Source: Flavobacteriaceae bacterium UBA2000 (GTDB lineage: Bacteria; Bacteroidota; Bacteroidia; Flavobacteriales; Flavobacteriaceae). Taken from it: 5,248 nucleotides of DNA. The notes beneath the pieces were generated by a model that was given only the letters and a program-made list of their open reading frames with translations, did no database searches and was not told the DNA's origin. Of this stretch, positions 4,056-5,248 are shown piece by piece. Numbering within the stretch: position 1 is the stretch's first letter; each line of letters opens with the position of its first letter. Made by a program: the position numbers and the translations under genes. Location: positions 28,247 to 33,494 of the forward strand of contig DDCS01000097.1 of NCBI GenBank assembly GCA_002335345.1, read 5' to 3'.

Positions 4056-5248
4056 ATGAATAAATCGATTTTAGAGCAGATTAATTCTCCCGCAGACCTA
4101 AGAGGGTTGAACCTAAAAGAAATGGGGCAGCTCTCTGAAGAACTCAGGCGGTTTATTATCGATATCATTGCCATCAAAGAGGGACACCTCGGCGCTAGTT
4201 TAGGGGTAATTGAGCTCACTATTGCCCTTCATTATGTTTTCAACACTCCAGATGATTTATTGGTTTGGGATGTGGGGCATCAAGCCTACGGGCATAAGAT
4301 TTTAACGGGAAGACGTAATGAATTTCATTCTAATCGTCAGCTCGGCGGACTCAGTGGTTTTCCCTCTCGCAAAGAAAGTCCCTACGACACATTTGGCGTA
4401 GGTCACAGCAGCACGGCCATTTCAGCAGCTTTAGGCATGGCCTTAGCCAGTGCTCAAGACGGACAAATCGGCCGGCAGCACATCGCGGTGGTTGGCGATG
4501 CCAGTATTGCCAGCGGCATGGCCTTTGAGGCCCTAAATCATGCAGGAGTTTCTCATACCAACCTTTTGATTGTACTCAATGACAATGCCATCGGCATAGA
4601 CCCAAGTGTCGGCGCGTTCAAAGAATATCTTACAAGAAAAAAAGAAGCCGGCGCTAAAACCCCGCAGGACAATCTATTCCGCGCATTGAATTTTCATTAC
4701 AGCGGCCCGGTCGATGGTCACGATTTATCTGAGCTCATTGAGGCGCTCAATACCCTGAAATCGATCTCGGGGCCTAAAGTATTGCACGTGGTTACCGTAA
4801 AGGGTAAAGGACTTAAACAAGCGGAGCAAGACCAAGTGGCCTATCACGCTCCAGGACAATTTGATCCAAAAACAGGCGAACGACCCTTAGCCGATGACCG
4901 GCCTTTACCCCCAAAATATCAAGATGTTTTTGGGCATACTTTAGTGTCTTTGGCACGTGAAAATAAAAATATTTTTGGCATTACCCCTGCGATGCCCACA
5001 GGGTCCTCTCTGCGCTATATGATGGACGCTTTTCCCGAGCGCGCCATAGATGTGGGGATTGCAGAACAACACGCTGTTACCCTTGCCGCAGGACTCGCAA
5101 CCCAAGGCAAAATTGTATTCTGCGCTATTTACGCCACGTTTTTTCAAAGGGCTTATGACCAGGTCATTCACGATGTTTGTCTGCAAAATTTGCCTGTAAT
5201 TTTTTGTCTGGACCGAGCGGGAATCGTTGGGGAAGATGGCGCGACCCA
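4056..5248 (+). CDS. dxs: 1-deoxy-D-xylulose-5-phosphate synthase, N-terminal two-thirds (3' end outside window)
   Basis: DXS condenses pyruvate and glyceraldehyde 3-phosphate to DXP with thiamine diphosphate and Mg2+. It is the first step of the MEP isoprenoid pathway and also feeds thiamine and pyridoxal synthesis in some bacteria. The frame is open from 4056 to the window edge: 397 codons of the usual 585-640. Conserved parts are GHLGASLG (43-50, His44), WDVGHQAYGHKILTGRR (71-87, His75), GVGHSS (114-119, His117), the TPP/Mg motif GDASIASGMAFEALNHAG (147-164) ending in NDN (175-177), GPVDGHD (217-223), YHAPGQFD (263-270, His264), AEQHAV with the TPP-activating Glu337, QRAYDQV (364-370) and DRAGIVGEDGAT (386-397). 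GDA replaces the usual GDG. The loop between NDN and GPVDGHD is much shorter than in E. coli DXS. The ATG start gives a normal N-terminus (MNKSILEQINSPADLRGLN). No Shine-Dalgarno sequence precedes it. Identification is secure. Confidence 0.96.
   Translation, partial: MNKSILEQINSPADLRGLNLKEMGQLSEELRRFIIDIIAIKEGHLGASLGVIELTIALHYVFNTPDDLLVWDVGHQAYGHKILTGRRNEFHSNRQLGGLSGFPSRKESPYDTFGVGHSSTAISAALGMALASAQDGQIGRQHIAVVGDASIASGMAFEALNHAGVSHTNLLIVLNDNAIGIDPSVGAFKEYLTRKKEAGAKTPQDNLFRALNFHYSGPVDGHDLSELIEALNTLKSISGPKVLHVVTVKGKGLKQAEQDQVAYHAPGQFDPKTGERPLADDRPLPPKYQDVFGHTLVSLARENKNIFGITPAMPTGSSLRYMMDAFPERAIDVGIAEQHAVTLAAGLATQGKIVFCAIYATFFQRAYDQVIHDVCLQNLPVIFCLDRAGIVGEDGAT
4949..4977 (+). promoter_or_regulatory. 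Possible internal promoter within dxs
   Basis: TTTG (4949-4952), a 17-base spacer and TATTTTTG (4970-4977) fit the Bacteroidota promoter consensus at both elements. It lies in dxs codons (around residues 299-308), so it may be an accident of the codons for NKNIFG. If active, it would drive the 3' end of dxs and genes beyond the window. Confidence 0.2.

Noticed and set aside
3962..4219. 85-codon open frame on the - strand spanning the tadA/dxs promoter region
   Set aside because: It covers the dxs promoter and 5' coding sequence in antisense and shows no recognisable domain.
4941..5186. 81-codon open frame on the - strand within dxs
   Set aside because: It is antisense to strongly conserved DXS sequence. 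CxxCG-like cysteines arise from the reverse of conserved dxs codons and do not make a domain.
1..5248. tRNA, rRNA, CRISPR arrays, insertion sequences, riboswitches, defence genes
   Set aside because: Looked for on both strands in all intergenic stretches; none seen. The genes are core housekeeping and transport genes in an apparently undisturbed order.

Overview
The window reads as ordinary core chromosome of a member of the Bacteroidota, most likely Flavobacteriales or a near relative. Three things point there. The gene starts lack Shine-Dalgarno sequences and carry the Bacteroidota -7 promoter element TAnnTTTG (exact at 3146-3153 and 4044-4051). The ClC and DXS proteins carry residue choices I recall from Flavobacteriia homologues (SHGIP/GLEGP in ClC; GDA for GDG plus a shortened loop in DXS). 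Base composition is moderate. No mobile element, CRISPR array, tRNA or rRNA is visible, and no gene-free stretch reaches 300 bases.

Layout, left to right. Positions 1-936 hold the C-terminal half of aspartyl-tRNA synthetase (aspS, + strand, cut by the window edge). After 22 bases comes a 599-residue ClC chloride channel/transporter with a C-terminal CBS pair (959-2758). It overlaps by four bases (ATGA) a 79-residue protein with two predicted membrane segments and no recognised function (2755-2994). A 191-base AT-rich gap leads to a compact monocistronic unit: a 65-residue cold-shock-domain protein (3186-3383) with its own promoter and a strong intrinsic terminator (3409-3436). Convergent to it lies tadA, tRNA adenosine deaminase (3522-3959, - strand). 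A 96-base divergent promoter region separates tadA from dxs, 1-deoxy-D-xylulose-5-phosphate synthase (4056 to beyond the right edge, + strand).

Functionally this is housekeeping: tRNA charging, tRNA wobble editing, isoprenoid precursor synthesis, anion transport and an RNA-binding cold-shock protein. I see no new defence or mobile system.

The points worth a second look are local. The dxs -7 element ends only four bases before the ATG, which predicts a leaderless mRNA. The ClC protein lacks the intracellular proton glutamate (Val188) and has His at the central serine position. The coupled two-helix protein is a candidate ClC partner. The DXS cofactor motif is GDA rather than GDG.
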